Below are positions 1 through 12,093 of a DNA stretch of 60,000 nt, in pieces (positions within the stretch are counted from its first letter, which is position 1; every line of letters begins with the position of its first letter). The stretch is from Cryptomeria japonica. Lineage: Eukaryota; Streptophyta; Pinopsida; Cupressales; Cupressaceae. The position numbers and the translations under genes are program-made. The stretch covers positions 826,332,397 to 826,392,396 of the forward strand of contig NC_081411.1 of the NCBI RefSeq assembly GCF_030272615.1, written 5' to 3'. The notes beneath the pieces were generated by a model. The model saw only the letters and a list, made by a program, of their open reading frames with translations. It was not told the origin of the DNA and searched no databases.

Positions 1-166
1 GCTTTAGGATCGATAGGAGGACTATTAGAAGTCTAGAGTAACTAGTTGCTACAAATATACAGAAATCACAACTTAAGGAGGACACATATACTTCCATTCT
101 AGAAGACCAAATATAATATTTTGAGCCATCAAACATAGAAACAGGGATTGACTCAAACTTGACCAT
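1..166 (-). pseudogene. Ty1/copia gag, N-terminal fragment (cut by window edge)
   Basis: Read on the minus strand from an ATG at 166, the frame is open to the window edge, about 55 codons. It gives the typical start of a copia capsid protein: an MVKFESIP opening followed by FDGSKYYIWSSRME, the W-containing motif that begins plant copia gag (UBN2-type) proteins. It lies 75 bases downstream of the LTR that ends at 241, where gag is expected. The rest of the element lies left of the window, so neither completeness nor the pol lineage can be judged. The gag call rests on motif resemblance and on its position after an LTR and primer site. Confidence 0.6.
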
Positions 167-226
167 TATGCTCATACACCAAAATCTACCCAAACTAGAG
201 GAATATTTTTTAATCGGGAACCTAGG

Positions 227-239
227 GCTCTAATACTGA
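227..239 (-). other. Degenerate primer binding site (initiator Met tRNA type)
   Basis: The plus strand reads GCTCTAATACTGA directly outside the LTR edge at 241. This is a decayed form of GCTCTGATACCA, the complement of the canonical TGGTATCAGAGC site, which is intact in three other elements of this window. It fixes the element's direction as minus. Confidence 0.6.
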
Positions 240-240
240 T

Positions 241-3200
241 TGTTGGAACACAATGAATCACCGAGAGGGGTGTGAATCAATGGTGAATAATAAAAAAAAT
301 TTCCTACTAAAAGATCTAAGACTTAATAGCAATAATCATAAACCAGTAAGAAAATGTATCAAACACATGATCACACACACAAGAGGCAACCCATAACACA
401 AGTGTATACGAGGAAAACCCATAGTGGGGAAAACAATTGGTGAGAAATGTTGCTGGAGTCTACTGCTCCAATCCAACCTCACAGGTAAAACTTGTTACAA
501 CATTTAGGGAACCAACCCAAGGAGCACCAACCCCTACAGATTTATGGGCTACAACCCAAAGGAGTACCAACCACTAACTCTAAGCACCCACTCAGAGAAT
601 AAAATAATGATATACTGAATATAGTTTAAACACCTTGTTGCAAATAAGGTTTTGCAACACCTAGCTAATCTGCTTCTGAGATTTATTGACTCTCTTATGC
701 CCTCAGGTCTTTATGCTTCAATCTCAACTCTCAACCTTCTATCTATCTCAACTATTGTTCGCTTCTCTCTAATCTGTGTTTTCTTTACCCATCCTCTATG
801 TGTTTTAACCCTACAACCACAATGGTTCTACACTCTACTCTCACATTCTAGTACTCTCTATCTCTATATTCTCTTTTTTTGCAGAGCTTTTATTTTTCAC
901 CCCTTCAACAATACTCACCTTAGTCAATGTACTTCCTTATTTTTATCAACATCCACCTACCTGCATCTTCCAACTCAGCTACTAAATCTCTAGCTGTCAT
1001 GCCTCGTAACCTATATATTGTTCTCGGTCATCTTTGTACCTACAGAATTTACCTCCAAAAATAGATTCAAAATCTAATCTCCTTGACCTCTAAGAGGTCA
1101 TGTCTGCATACCAATCTGAGTCTCGCTACATGCAATAAATGTATTCTCTCAAAAAACAATTGTATTAAAATCATTCTTCAGATTATAGGATTTCTATACT
1201 TAGGAATCTTCATCCACGCAGATATCCACGAGCCTCAAAACGCTCAACAACTCCTTTTGCAACATGATTACATTAAATGTTGCTTTGTTCTTCTCAGTTG
1301 ACTATGTACCTTGATTACTAACTTTAGTAATCTTCATTTGCTTGGTGAGATCTGATTTTTTGCATGTCGATCATCTTGAGCCATGCACCTAACTGCTACA
1401 GATCCTGCATTAATGAATTCACCGACTACTTTCCTTGTATGAATAAATCAACAGCTTCATTATTCGATCAATGCCTTGTTAGGAAACCCTGCATTTCTAT
1501 TTGACCACCTCGAGGACACATGTCATCACATTTAATGTCCAGGTTGCTCTGTCAATCCTATTTGGCATCCTTGAGGACCTCTGAGTCTATCAACTCACAA
1601 ACATGGCTTCAAAGTTGGTTACAATCTTCAACTCTGTTGACAAAATAGTCATTCATCTTTTTGACGGGTGTCCTCTGATTTGCTCTGTACATGCGACGTC
1701 ATCAGGTCAAACTTGGTCAAGATTTATGTGGACCATCAGGCTGCATGGTGGTAGGCTCTGTAAATGCATCAGGTTGACTATAAACACCTATCGTGATTAA
1801 TTTTGTTTTCATGTTACCTGTATTGGGTTGACTCATTCTAATACATCTCTTTGAAGCTCTATCGGAATAGATTTAACTATCGGGTTAACAAATAACCTCT
1901 ATTCTGCCTTCAAACCTTATCTCGATGACCACTTGATGCCTTTGGTTTCTTCTATCGACATGAGTTATTTTGATATGAAAAAGTCACCTTTGATTTCTAG
2001 TATCTGCACAGGCTATTCTAAAGTCACTTTCTCAAAGCTTCATTAGTATAGATTTAACTATCAGGTTTACTTCTTTCACTTACTCTGCCTTTATAATCTA
2101 TTTTGATGACCTTGTGATGCCTTTTATTTCTTCAATCAGCATTGGTTGCTCTGATGAAATTCTCACCTCTGATTTCACTTGTCTCTATAGGCTATCTCGA
2201 ACAAAAACCTCTAGATCAGATGACCTAATATCGAAACAACCCTTAACTATAGACATAGGAAAAAATTGTTAAATCGATATTATAAGTCATTCAAATGACA
2301 TACTGTCAGCCTCCCTTCATCGCTATAACTATCCCAAAAGCACAACTCCGTGGTGAGAGGGTACATGGGCATAGGTATTCCGAACTCACAACTCCACAAT
2401 AACAAACCCCATCAACATCACTATTCTGAAATCATAACTCCATTATGACAAACCCCATTGGAATAGATTATACCGAAGCACATATGCATCAGAATAGTTA
2501 ACACTGTCAGATTAGCTTTTAGATTTTATACTGTTTGTATAAAAAATTTCTAATGACTCCACTTGAACCTGCATCAGCATAGTTATTCTGAGAACACACC
2601 TCCATAGACTTACATCATATCAGCATATGTTATTCTGATGATATAACCAAGGGATCTTCTCTACATTCCTCATCTATCAGAATAGCCATCCTAATCTCAT
2701 ATGTGATCCGATGGTGTCCGCATTGGCATAGAGTATCCCAAACTACATATCTACAGTCCTTCAACACATTACCATATGTTATTGCGACGGACTCACCATG
2801 GGCTCTTCTCAACATTTTTGTTTGTTGGAATAGCTTACTCCAATGAGAACCTCCATCAGAATAGTTTACACTATTGACATAGTGGTAGGTTGTTATTCCA
2901 CCTTCAAAAGCTACTCCGATAGGTAATCTTGGTCACCTGGTTGGCATAGTTATTCCAACATAGTGATTGTTGGAGTAGTTTACTCTATTGCTATAACACA
3001 AAATCGCTACTCCTCCTTTGTCTACTATTCCAATGTGTAACTCTACCCTAGTTTTCGGCATTGCTATCTTAATCCGTCATAATACCAGAGAGACTCCACA
3101 TGTCCTGGCATCGACATGACTTATGCCGATAGAAAATTCCTCTATGTGACTCGATGTCTACCAAGCTACTCTAATATAATCACTTCATCTGCACAACACT

Positions 3201-3673
3201 TGATCAGTATAGCTATCCCAAAATTACTTGCAATTCTTATTTGTCAAATCATAATGTTATTGGTATAACATAGTGGAGATTTGCCGATATACAAGATTTG
3301 TTGTTTTCACAACTCTATCACTACGACATCTGACATGAACTTCATAAATACATCATATAGCATTATGGGAGTTTACAATAATTCATCAACCTGATCTCTG
3401 TGATCTATGTCTTCAATATTCTGATCCGTCAACTCTTCTGGTTAACCTGTAGCCTGCAAGTTGACATTCCTTTGAAACCTCATCATCCTGCATCATCTCT
3501 GCCAACATGAAGTACTCTGCTCTTCATCAACATCTTAGCAACATGATTTTAGTCAAATTGAAACAACATCATCTCATTCATTCTGATCTTCATTTGGGGC
3601 ACACATCATATTCTGCAACTTCTCAATCCTGCACACTTACATGTTGACATCAATGACAACTTCATTGCCAACA
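241..3673 (-). mobile_element. 5' LTR of a minus-strand copia element, unusually long
   Basis: The left edge is TGTTGGAACAC next to the primer site. The right edge is ...TTGCCAACA, so on the minus strand the LTR starts TGTTGGCAATG and ends ...TTCCAACA, a TG...CA pair with an extended inverted end. The right-edge wording closely matches the LTR edge at 52970, supporting a shared family style. At about 3.43 kb it is roughly three times longer than the complete copia-like LTRs elsewhere here. Much of the extra length is an array of short imperfect palindromes (about 1830-3330). The short open frames inside, such as 652-993 and 1083-1301, show no protein family and are not annotated. The partner LTR and target duplication lie outside the window. 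Confidence 0.6.
1830..3330. repeat. Array of short imperfect palindromes inside the long LTR
   Basis: Units of about 18-20 bases with a core close to AATAGYTTAC or CATAGTTATT recur at irregular spacing. Complementary arms that differ between units flank the core. Clear examples are TCAG...CTGA at 2574-2591 and 2620-2638, TTGGA...TCCAA at 2825-2843, and GTTGG...CCAAC at 2940-2959. Many other units are less perfect. Confidence 0.55.
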
Positions 3674-5161
<1,488 letters not shown>

Positions 5162-5166
5162 ATTGT

Positions 5167-5466
5167 TGTTAGAATATTTAATCTTTACTTGGCTTAGGTT
5201 TATTTGTATTTAGTTTATGATATTCCTTTGGAATTCCTACATGTAATTTGTCCTCTAGTACATGTGTGAGGACAAGTCATTTCTTTTATTTTCCTTTATT
5301 AAGGAATATTAGATTTCCTCCATAAGAGGATGTGGACACATGGCACCCACATTTTATGAATGGTGGCATTCATAGATTTGGGAGTTACTTTGTAACTCCT
5401 CTCCTCATCTCTATTTAAGAGATGTCTCCTCTCTCATTTCTTTTTAATGATGTTATTGTAAAAGAG

Positions 5467-5539
<73 letters not shown>

Positions 5540-5729
5540 TTTTACGAATTGCCTCATTCATAATATCACAAGGGGTTTTTCTTTTCTTTTCCCCTTTCAA
5601 AAGTTCTTGTGCCTCCTTCACATTTGGGTGATTGCTCCAAGGTTTTTGCATTTCTCTTGGTAACATTTACTTCATCAATAAACATACTTGGATTTTGTTT
5701 TTCTTTCCTTGCTCTTGTATTTCCTTTCA
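5167..5729 (+). repeat. copia-1 5' LTR
   Basis: Starts TGTTAGAATATT and ends TTCCTTTCA directly before the primer site. It is a clear copy of 11194-11703. The main difference is an expanded (CT)n followed by (CA)n run at about 5470-5540, much shorter and without CA in the right LTR. The region around 5411 (CTATTTAAG) before the CT run is a plausible core promoter, by inference only. Confidence 0.93.
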
Positions 5730-5741
5730 TGGTATCAGAGC
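5730..5741 (+). other. Primer binding site, initiator Met tRNA
   Basis: TGGTATCAGAGC follows the 5' LTR end without a gap. It is the standard plant copia primer site, complementary to the 3' end of initiator methionine tRNA, and is perfectly kept. Confidence 0.95.
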
Positions 5742-5943
5742 GGGTTTCTAATCCTTGTTTCAAGTTGAGATTGATGAAGGTTACCATTTTGTGGAGTTCA
5801 CCTTCTTGGAGGCATTCTTGAGAGGAGAAGAAGTTCTTTCTCTATTTTTTTCTAATGTCTAGGGTTTTTTTTTCAGATTTTAAATTTTTTTTCAAACTTG
5901 TTAACAAGTTTGCCTGCAGGTTTAAGTTTCTTAGATTCTAGTC

Positions 5944-6147
5944 TTTGGAAGGCTTGCCACCAAATTTTTTTCCTTTTGGTTTAAAGTTGTGGCTTTGGAA
6001 GGCTTGCCACCAAAGGTTCTTCTTTCTGGTTTTTTTATTGTCTAGTTTGGAAGGTTTACCGCCAAACTCAGCCTCCTTAATTTGTTTGGTCAGCTTGCCA
6101 CTAAACCCATATTATCTATCTTGTTTTGGAAGGCTTGCCACCAAAAC
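5944..6147 (+). repeat. Five short hairpins in the copia-1 leader
   Basis: Five units lie at 5944-5964, 5993-6015, 6044-6068, 6084-6106 and 6123-6147. Each has an outer stem TTTGG...CCAAA and an inner stem GGC-tt-GCC. The outer stem extends differently in each copy while staying paired: CTTTGG/CCAAAG, AGTTTGG/CCAAACT and GTTTTGG/CCAAAAC. In the third copy the inner stem is GGT/ACC, a compensated change. The fourth copy is weaker, with a GC-only inner stem and one G-T pair in the outer stem. They sit in transcribed leader between primer site and gag, where retroelement packaging or dimerisation signals usually lie. That role is inferred. Confidence 0.75.
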
Positions 6148-7066
6148 TAGTTTATCATTGAGTTGCATCTGTGATTTTCTTGCAAGTTTCAACATTTTTC
6201 ATTTTGCAGTTTTTTTTCCAGAAGTTTAATTTTTATATTATATTATTTATTAAATCTTTTCATAGTAACATATTATATTCTTTTACCTCTTCCTATACTC
6301 AATTCAAACAAATCTTTTCATCATATTCTGTTTGTTGTGTATTCAATATATCACATTTTGTATTCTATCATTTTTTGTGTTACGGATATTTTAACGTCTC
6401 TGCATTTTTCCTTGTAGATTCTCTGTGGATATCTCTATTTTTGCTTTTCATCTTTTGCATTTCTGTGTGCTTTGCGCATTCTGCATTTCTTAACATAAAA
6501 AAACGTATTCTTAGTAACGGTTTTCTTCAGTTTTTAATCATTTCTTATGCCCTGCATTTCTTACATTTTTTTTAATAAGCTTCATTTTTGTGTTCCTTAC
6601 AAAAATCTTTGTCCTTGTCACGTATAAAACAACTTCTTTTTCAAAATTAAAGTTGTTTCAAAAAGTTTACTTCATTTGATAAAAAATCTTAGTTTGTTTT
6701 AAATAAGTAAAAGTAAAAGTTTAGTTTACTTTATTTCAAATTAAAGTTTAGTTTGGTTGAATATTTAAATAAAATAATAAAGTTTATAAAATTCTTTAAT
6801 AAATTTTTTAAAAATATAGAAAGTCTTGTTAATATAAATTATTAATAAAGATTTAAAGTTTTTTTAAAATACAAAGTTTGTTTTAAAAAATTAAATTTGC
6901 TATTTAAGATTTGAATATAATATTTTTTTTTATATAAATTTTGTTATAGTTATTATTTAAATTTGGTTTATTTTTAAATCAAGGAGGTTAAATTTTTTTT
7001 GGTTTTTTAATCAAAGGGGTAATTTTTATTTTTATTTTATTTTTTACTAACCATTATTTTGCTATC
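6148..7066 (+). other. copia-1 leader, T-rich, no gene
   Basis: Strongly T-rich untranslated sequence between the hairpins and the gag ATG. The small hydrophobic open frames at 6171-6575 follow from the T-richness and show no protein family. Confidence 0.6.
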
Positions 7067-8000
7067 ATGTTTACATTGATTCCTGAAATTAAATTAAATA
7101 GCACTAATTATCATTCATGGAAAACACATATTTCCTTTTTTTTTCATTTCAAGCACCTTTTGGATGTTGCTACTGATAAAACGTTTGAGTCCGCTTAAAC
7201 TGCTCCTCAAGCCGACCAAGATAGATGGAAGGCTTAAAATGAGGAAGAACTTGGTTTAATTGGTATTTCAATGGTTCCTGATTTGTATGTTCTAATTGGA
7301 AATTGTACAAAAGTGTATGAAGCTTGGGAAATTTTAAAAACCACTTATGATAGTTCAAATGAATCTCAAAAAATTCAGCTTCAAGATCAACTTGAACATC
7401 TCAGGTATATAGATTTTAAAACCATGGATGGATTCTTATTAAAGTTTGATTCTATTAATAGTGAATTAACTGGTTTAGGAGTTACTCCAGCTGATTTATG
7501 TTTAATTCATCTTATTCTTAAAAAATGTCTTGCTCGTCAATTTCAGCAATTTATTACGAATATTCATGATCAACTTGCTATTCCTAGCTTAGCTACTCGA
7601 TTAACTTATGATATTTTTCATAATTTATTACATCAAGAGGAAGCTAAATTAATTCAATTTGGTACTCTTAAAAGTAGTGAACATACTTTTATGTCTAAAA
7701 ACCAAAATCATAATAATAATTTTAGATCCAATAATAATAATAATCATAATCATAATAATAATCACAAAACTTATAATTATCAATCTCATTCTAAATCCTA
7801 TCATAACAATTCTTATAATAATAATCATAATAATACATACAATAATCAAAGGAATAATTCTCAAACAAGACCCCATTGCACATATTGTGGGAAAGATGGA
7901 CATATTACTAATAATTGTTTTAAGAAGCAAAATGGTAAAAATCCCATGAACCAAAATAATCAAAATAATCAACAACATAAACCTCATTATAAGAAAGGTA
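7067..8000 (+). pseudogene. copia-1 gag (capsid and nucleocapsid)
   Basis: Gag forms the virus-like particle and packages the element RNA in the cytoplasm. The frame starts at ATG 7067 with MFTLIPEIKLNSTNYHSW, the usual copia gag opening. It has two TAA stops near 7196 and 7236, both where Gln fits, and is then open from 7271. A very Asn/His-rich stretch at about 7705-7860 precedes one zinc knuckle at about 7875-7920, CTYCGKDGHITNNC, with all CCHC ligands present. A second Asn/Gln-rich stretch follows, then the frame runs into protease. The start was chosen because the motif begins at this ATG; the first ATG after the two stops would lose the N-terminal domain. Confidence 0.88.
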
Positions 8001-8400
8001 ATAATAATGGTAATTCATCTCGTCATGCATTTACATGTACTTATAATGTTTCTCAACCACTTGAGTGGATTATTGATTCTGGTGCACCTCAACATGTTAC
8101 TTCTCATAAAGAATATTTTGAATCTTTGCATCCTCATACTTCCGATATTCCTGTTCAATTAGCCAATAGTCATAGTTGCAAAGTTGAAGTTATCGGTGAT
8201 GTGAATGTTCCTAATGGGAAATTACATGATGTTCTTTATGTTCCTAAATTAAAATCAAATTTGATTTCAGTTCCTAAACTTTGTCAAGATTATAAAATCA
8301 ACTTTTATAGGGGCATGTGTTCTATCATTGATCCAAAAACTAATCATGTTATTTCTACTACTAAAATAGTGATAACTTATTCAAGTTCTATGAATTTGCT
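8001..8400 (+). pseudogene. copia-1 aspartic protease
   Basis: In the same frame as gag, WIIDSGAPQHV at about 8066-8098 carries the DSGA active-site motif of retroviral-type aspartic proteases, which cut the polyprotein. A downstream DVLYVPKLKSNLISV motif at about 8228-8272 is the usual end of the copia protease domain. The gag frame then reads out of register near 8385-8395. Integrase continues in the frame one position different, so a small insertion or deletion separates them. I treat this as damage, since copia elements normally have one continuous frame here. Confidence 0.85.
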
Positions 8401-9340
8401 CCTACAAAGTATTCCTTGCTTACTACTGTTGATTTTACTATATGGCATGAAAGACTTGGCCATCTCAATTGTGATTATATTTCATTGATGCAAAAGGAAA
8501 ATATGGTTGATGGATTGCCTAGTATTGTTCCTTCTCAAATTGTTTGCAATGGTTGCATGCGTGGTAAAATGCATAGGGAACTCTTTCCTCATGGTCAATC
8601 TTGGAGGGCATATACTAAATTGCATCTAGTTCATAGTGATCTCTTGGGTCCCATGGAGAATCACTCCATCCAAGGTTCAAGGTATGCTCTTACCTTTGTT
8701 GATGATTTTTCAAGGAGAATATGGATATATTTCCTTCATAGTAAGGATCAAGTGCTTGATGTGTTTACTGAATTTCATATGTTTGTAGAAAGGCAATCTG
8801 GTTCTAAAATTAAGATTCTTCATACTGACAATGGAAGAGAATATGTCAATAACGCATTTATTACTTATTTGAAATCTTTTGGAATTAAACATGAGCTTAC
8901 CATTGCTTATACACCACAACAAAATGGTGTGGCAGAACGGAAGCATAGGACCATTGTTGAAATGGCTAGATGTTTATTGCATGCAAAAAATATGGATTAC
9001 AAGTTTTGGGCTGAAGCTATGGCTTGTGCAACTTATTTAATTAATAAAACACCTACCAAAGCCTTAAAGGATAAAACTCCTCAAGAAGCTTGGTCTGGTA
9101 GAAAGCCCAATTTGGAAAATTTAAGAAGTTTTGGTTCCATAGCTTATGTTCACAAACCTAAGGAGAAAATTAAAAAATTAGATGCTAAATCTTCTCCTTT
9201 TATTTTTGTTGGTTATGATGAAAATACTAAAGGTTATAAAGTTTACAATCCTATTACTAACAAGATAAAAGTTGCAAGAGATGTTTGTATTGCAGAAAGA
9301 GGCATTCATGATTGTTCTAAAGTAGAGGATGATGAACTTT
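8386..9340 (+). pseudogene. copia-1 integrase
   Basis: Inserts the cDNA into the genome. The zinc-binding domain is visible as IWHERLGHLN (two His) and VCNGCMRGK (two Cys) at about 8440-8575. The catalytic core has all three acidic residues: Asp in HSDLLGPM, Asp in HTDNGREYVN, and Glu in NGVAERKHRTIVEMAR at about 8927-8970. A C-terminal SFGSIAYVHKPKEKIKKLDAK region follows, as in plant copia integrases. The frame is open from 8416 to 10032, so this domain is undamaged apart from the shift that separates it from protease. Confidence 0.92.
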
Positions 9341-10305
9341 CTCAAAGAAAGGTTGTGCTTGTGGAGGACCAACCTCCTTCTCTTAACCCTACTCCTAATG
9401 CATCTCTTTCTATTCTTTCTAGTGATAGTGATGATGATAATAATAATAACTCTACTCCTCATGACTCTTCTTCTAGCGATGAATCCATTATTTCTAAAAG
9501 AAGACCTAAATGGTTTAAATCTTTAACTCAAGATAGTGATGAATACTTAGCTAGAATGGATAGACTTCAAGCTAGAAGAGTTGATTATTGTAATTATGCT
9601 TTAATGACTACTATTATGAATTCTAAGGATCCTAAAACATTTGATCAAGCTAAAAATCAACCACATTGGCAAAAAGCAATGAAGGAAGAATATGATACTT
9701 TAATTTCTAACCAAACTTGGGATTTAGTTCCCTTGCCTCATGGTAAAAATCTTGTTTCTTGCAAGTGCCTTTATAAAACTAAATTGAATGCTAATAATCA
9801 GGTTAGTAAATTTAAAGCTAGATTAGTTGCTAGAGGTTTTTCTCAAATTGAAGGCTTAGATTATACTAAAACTTTTGCTCCTATTGCTAAAATGCCTACA
9901 ATTAAAGATGTGCTTGCTTTAGCTTCTAGAATTAATTGGCCTATTCACCAAATGGATGTGAAAAGTGTTTTTCTTAATGGTGATTTACATGAGGAAATTT
10001 ATATGTCTCAACCTCTTGGTTTTATTAAATAAGGTAATGCACACTTAGTTTGTAAATTAAAGAAATCAATTTATGGATTAAAGCAATCTCCTAGGGAGTT
10101 GTATTCAAAGATTAATGCATTCTTTCTTTCTCAAGGCTTTTTTAGAAGTAAAAATGATCCTAACTTGTATATTAAACATAGTGAAGATGATATTATCATT
10201 ATTATCTTGTATGTAGATGATTTGATTCTTACTTCAAGTTCCAATACTTTTGTTTCTGATATTAAGTTTCAACTTAATCAAAAATTTTAAATGATTGATT
10301 TAGGT
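9341..10305 (+). pseudogene. copia-1 reverse transcriptase
   Basis: An acidic, Ser-rich linker (DSDDDNNNN) leads into the RT domain. The QPHWQKAMKEEYDTL and TWDLVPLP motifs mark its start, at about 9657-9735. KARLVARGFSQ and MDVKSVFLNGDLHEEIYM follow, and the catalytic box is YVDD at 10210-10221. In-frame TAA codons at 10030-10032 (after GFIK) and 10288-10290 break the reading. Both are simple substitutions without a frame change. The domain copies element RNA into DNA inside the particle. Confidence 0.92.
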
Positions 10306-11186
10306 CTTTTACATTATTTCTTAGGAATGCAAATTTGGCAAACCTCTAAAGGAATTTTCTTATCTCAAAGTAAATATGCTCAATATCTCATATATAGGTT
10401 TAACATGAATGATGCTCACCATGTTTCAATTCCTATTGAATTAGGCACTAAGTTAATGCTTGATATGCAAACTCCTCTTGTTGATCCTACTTTGTATAGA
10501 CAATTAGTTGGAAGTTTCAATTATTTAACTCTTAATAGGCCGGATATTGCTTATAGTGTTGGTTTGGTTTCAATATTCATGTCTAAACCTCAACAAACAC
10601 ACTTTAAAGTTGCTAAAAGAATTTTAAGATATATTAAAGGAACTATTAATGGAGGTTTGTTTTCTGATGCAAATTCTGATTTTACTTTAAATGGTTTTAC
10701 TAATTCCGATCTAGGTGGAGATCCCAATGATGGGAAATCTACTTGTGGTTATTATTTTTTTGTTGGTTTAGAAGCAATTTCTTGGAATAGTAAAAACAAC
10801 AATCTACCTCTCTTGGATCCACTGAAGCTGAGTACAAAGGATGCACTAATGCTTCCAAAGAAGCCTTGTGGCTTAGAAGACTACTTGAAGATTTGGGTCT
10901 ACCTCAACACGAACCAACTCCATTGTATTGTGACAACCAAAGTGCCATTGCACTAGCTAAGAATCTAGTTTTCCATGCAAGGACAAAGCACATTGCTCTC
11001 CAAGACCACTTTATTAGAGAACAAATTGAAGACAAGCAAGTTTCACTCCTTTATTGCAAGGGGGAAGACCAAGTTGCAGATATTTTGACCAAGCCTCTTT
11101 GTCAAGAAAAGTTCCAATTTCATTGTAAAAATATTGGATTGCAACCCATTCAAGGGTTTGATGTAAACTCCCCAATTAAAGCTTAA
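10306..11186 (+). pseudogene. copia-1 RT thumb and RNase H
   Basis: After the RT connection (YRQLVGSFNYLTLNRPDIAY) the RNase H domain begins at about 10650, with NSDLGGD holding the first Asp. The reading moves to another frame near 10850 and continues as 10866-11186 with LYCDNQSAIALAKN (catalytic Asp), the RTKHI motif and the ADILTKPL ending common to copia polyproteins. The last codon is TAA at 11184-11186. The frame change is a small indel in otherwise well-kept sequence. RNase H removes the RNA strand of the hybrid. Confidence 0.9.
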
Positions 11187-11193
11187 TGGGGGG
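11179..11193 (+). other. Polypurine tract of copia-1
   Basis: AAGCTTAATGGGGGG lies directly before the 3' LTR start TGTTAG. The six-G run next to the LTR is the expected plus-strand primer. Confidence 0.85.
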
Positions 11194-11703
11194 TGTTAGA
11201 ATATTTAATCTTTACTTGGCTTAGGTTTATTTGTATTTAGTTTAAGATATTCCTTTGGAATTCCTACATGTAATTTGTCCTCTAGTACATGTGTGAGGAC
11301 AAGTCATTTCTTTTATTTCCTTATTAAGGAATATTAGATTTCCTCCATAAGAGGATGTGGACACATGGCACACACATTTTATGAATGGTGGAATTCATAG
11401 ATTTGGGAGTTACTTTGTAACTCCTCTCCTCATCTCTATTTAAGAGATGTCTCCTCTCTCATTTCTTTTTAATGTTGTTATTGTAAAAGAGCCTCTCTCT
11501 CTCTCTCTCTCTCTCGGCATTGCCTCATTCATAATATCACAAGGGGTTTTTCTTTTATTTTCCCCTTTCAAAAGTTCTTGTGCCTCCTTCTTCACATTTG
11601 GGTGATTGGTCCAAGGGTTTTGCATTTCTCTTGGTAACATTTACTTCATCAATAAACTTACTTGGATTTTGTTTTTCTTTCCTTGCTCTTGTATTTCCTT
11701 TCA
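11194..11703 (+). repeat. copia-1 3' LTR
   Basis: Starts TGTTAGAATATT and ends TTCCTTTCA like the 5' copy. It is 510 bases against 563, mostly because the CT run at about 11492-11514 is short and the CA run is absent. Confidence 0.93.
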
Positions 11704-12053
11704 ATTTTGAAATACAATTAATGATGTATTTATGCGTGTACTTATTTCATGATCTGAAAAAGTGGTTTCAAGAAAAAGAAGAGTAATCATTCCAAATAAT
11801 AACAATTAGGGAAACTTTTAGTGTATTTTTTTGCATACATTTGTGTAGTAGATGGGATGAATCAGTAGGAAACAAAGGAAATGATGTTATTTTTGCAAAT
11901 AAGGTCTCAATAGACAATTGATAGCCTCAATTCAACTATACATACACTTACAAGTATTCAAGCATTTAACTAAATAAAACTTTGAATAAAGAAGATAGAT
12001 GTGGGGGATAGGGAGGGAGTGAGGTAGGGAAAGATGGGGAGATAGAGTGAGTT

Positions 12054-12093
<40 letters not shown>

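Larger units (their letters stand above)
5162..11708 (+). mobile_element. Complete Ty1/copia LTR retrotransposon (copia-1)
   Basis: This is a full-length copia element of about 6.5 kb. It has two LTRs (5167-5729 and 11194-11703), a primer site, an untranslated leader, gag, protease, integrase, RT and RNase H in copia order, and a purine tract. The flanking pentamers are ATTGT (5162-5166) and ATTTT (11704-11708), a target duplication with one difference. Damage is modest: two stops near the gag start, one frame change between protease and integrase, in-frame stops in RT at about 10030 and 10288, and a frame change in RNase H near 10850. Coding is nearly continuous otherwise, so this is probably one of the younger insertions here, but it is unlikely to be autonomous. 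Confidence 0.93.
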
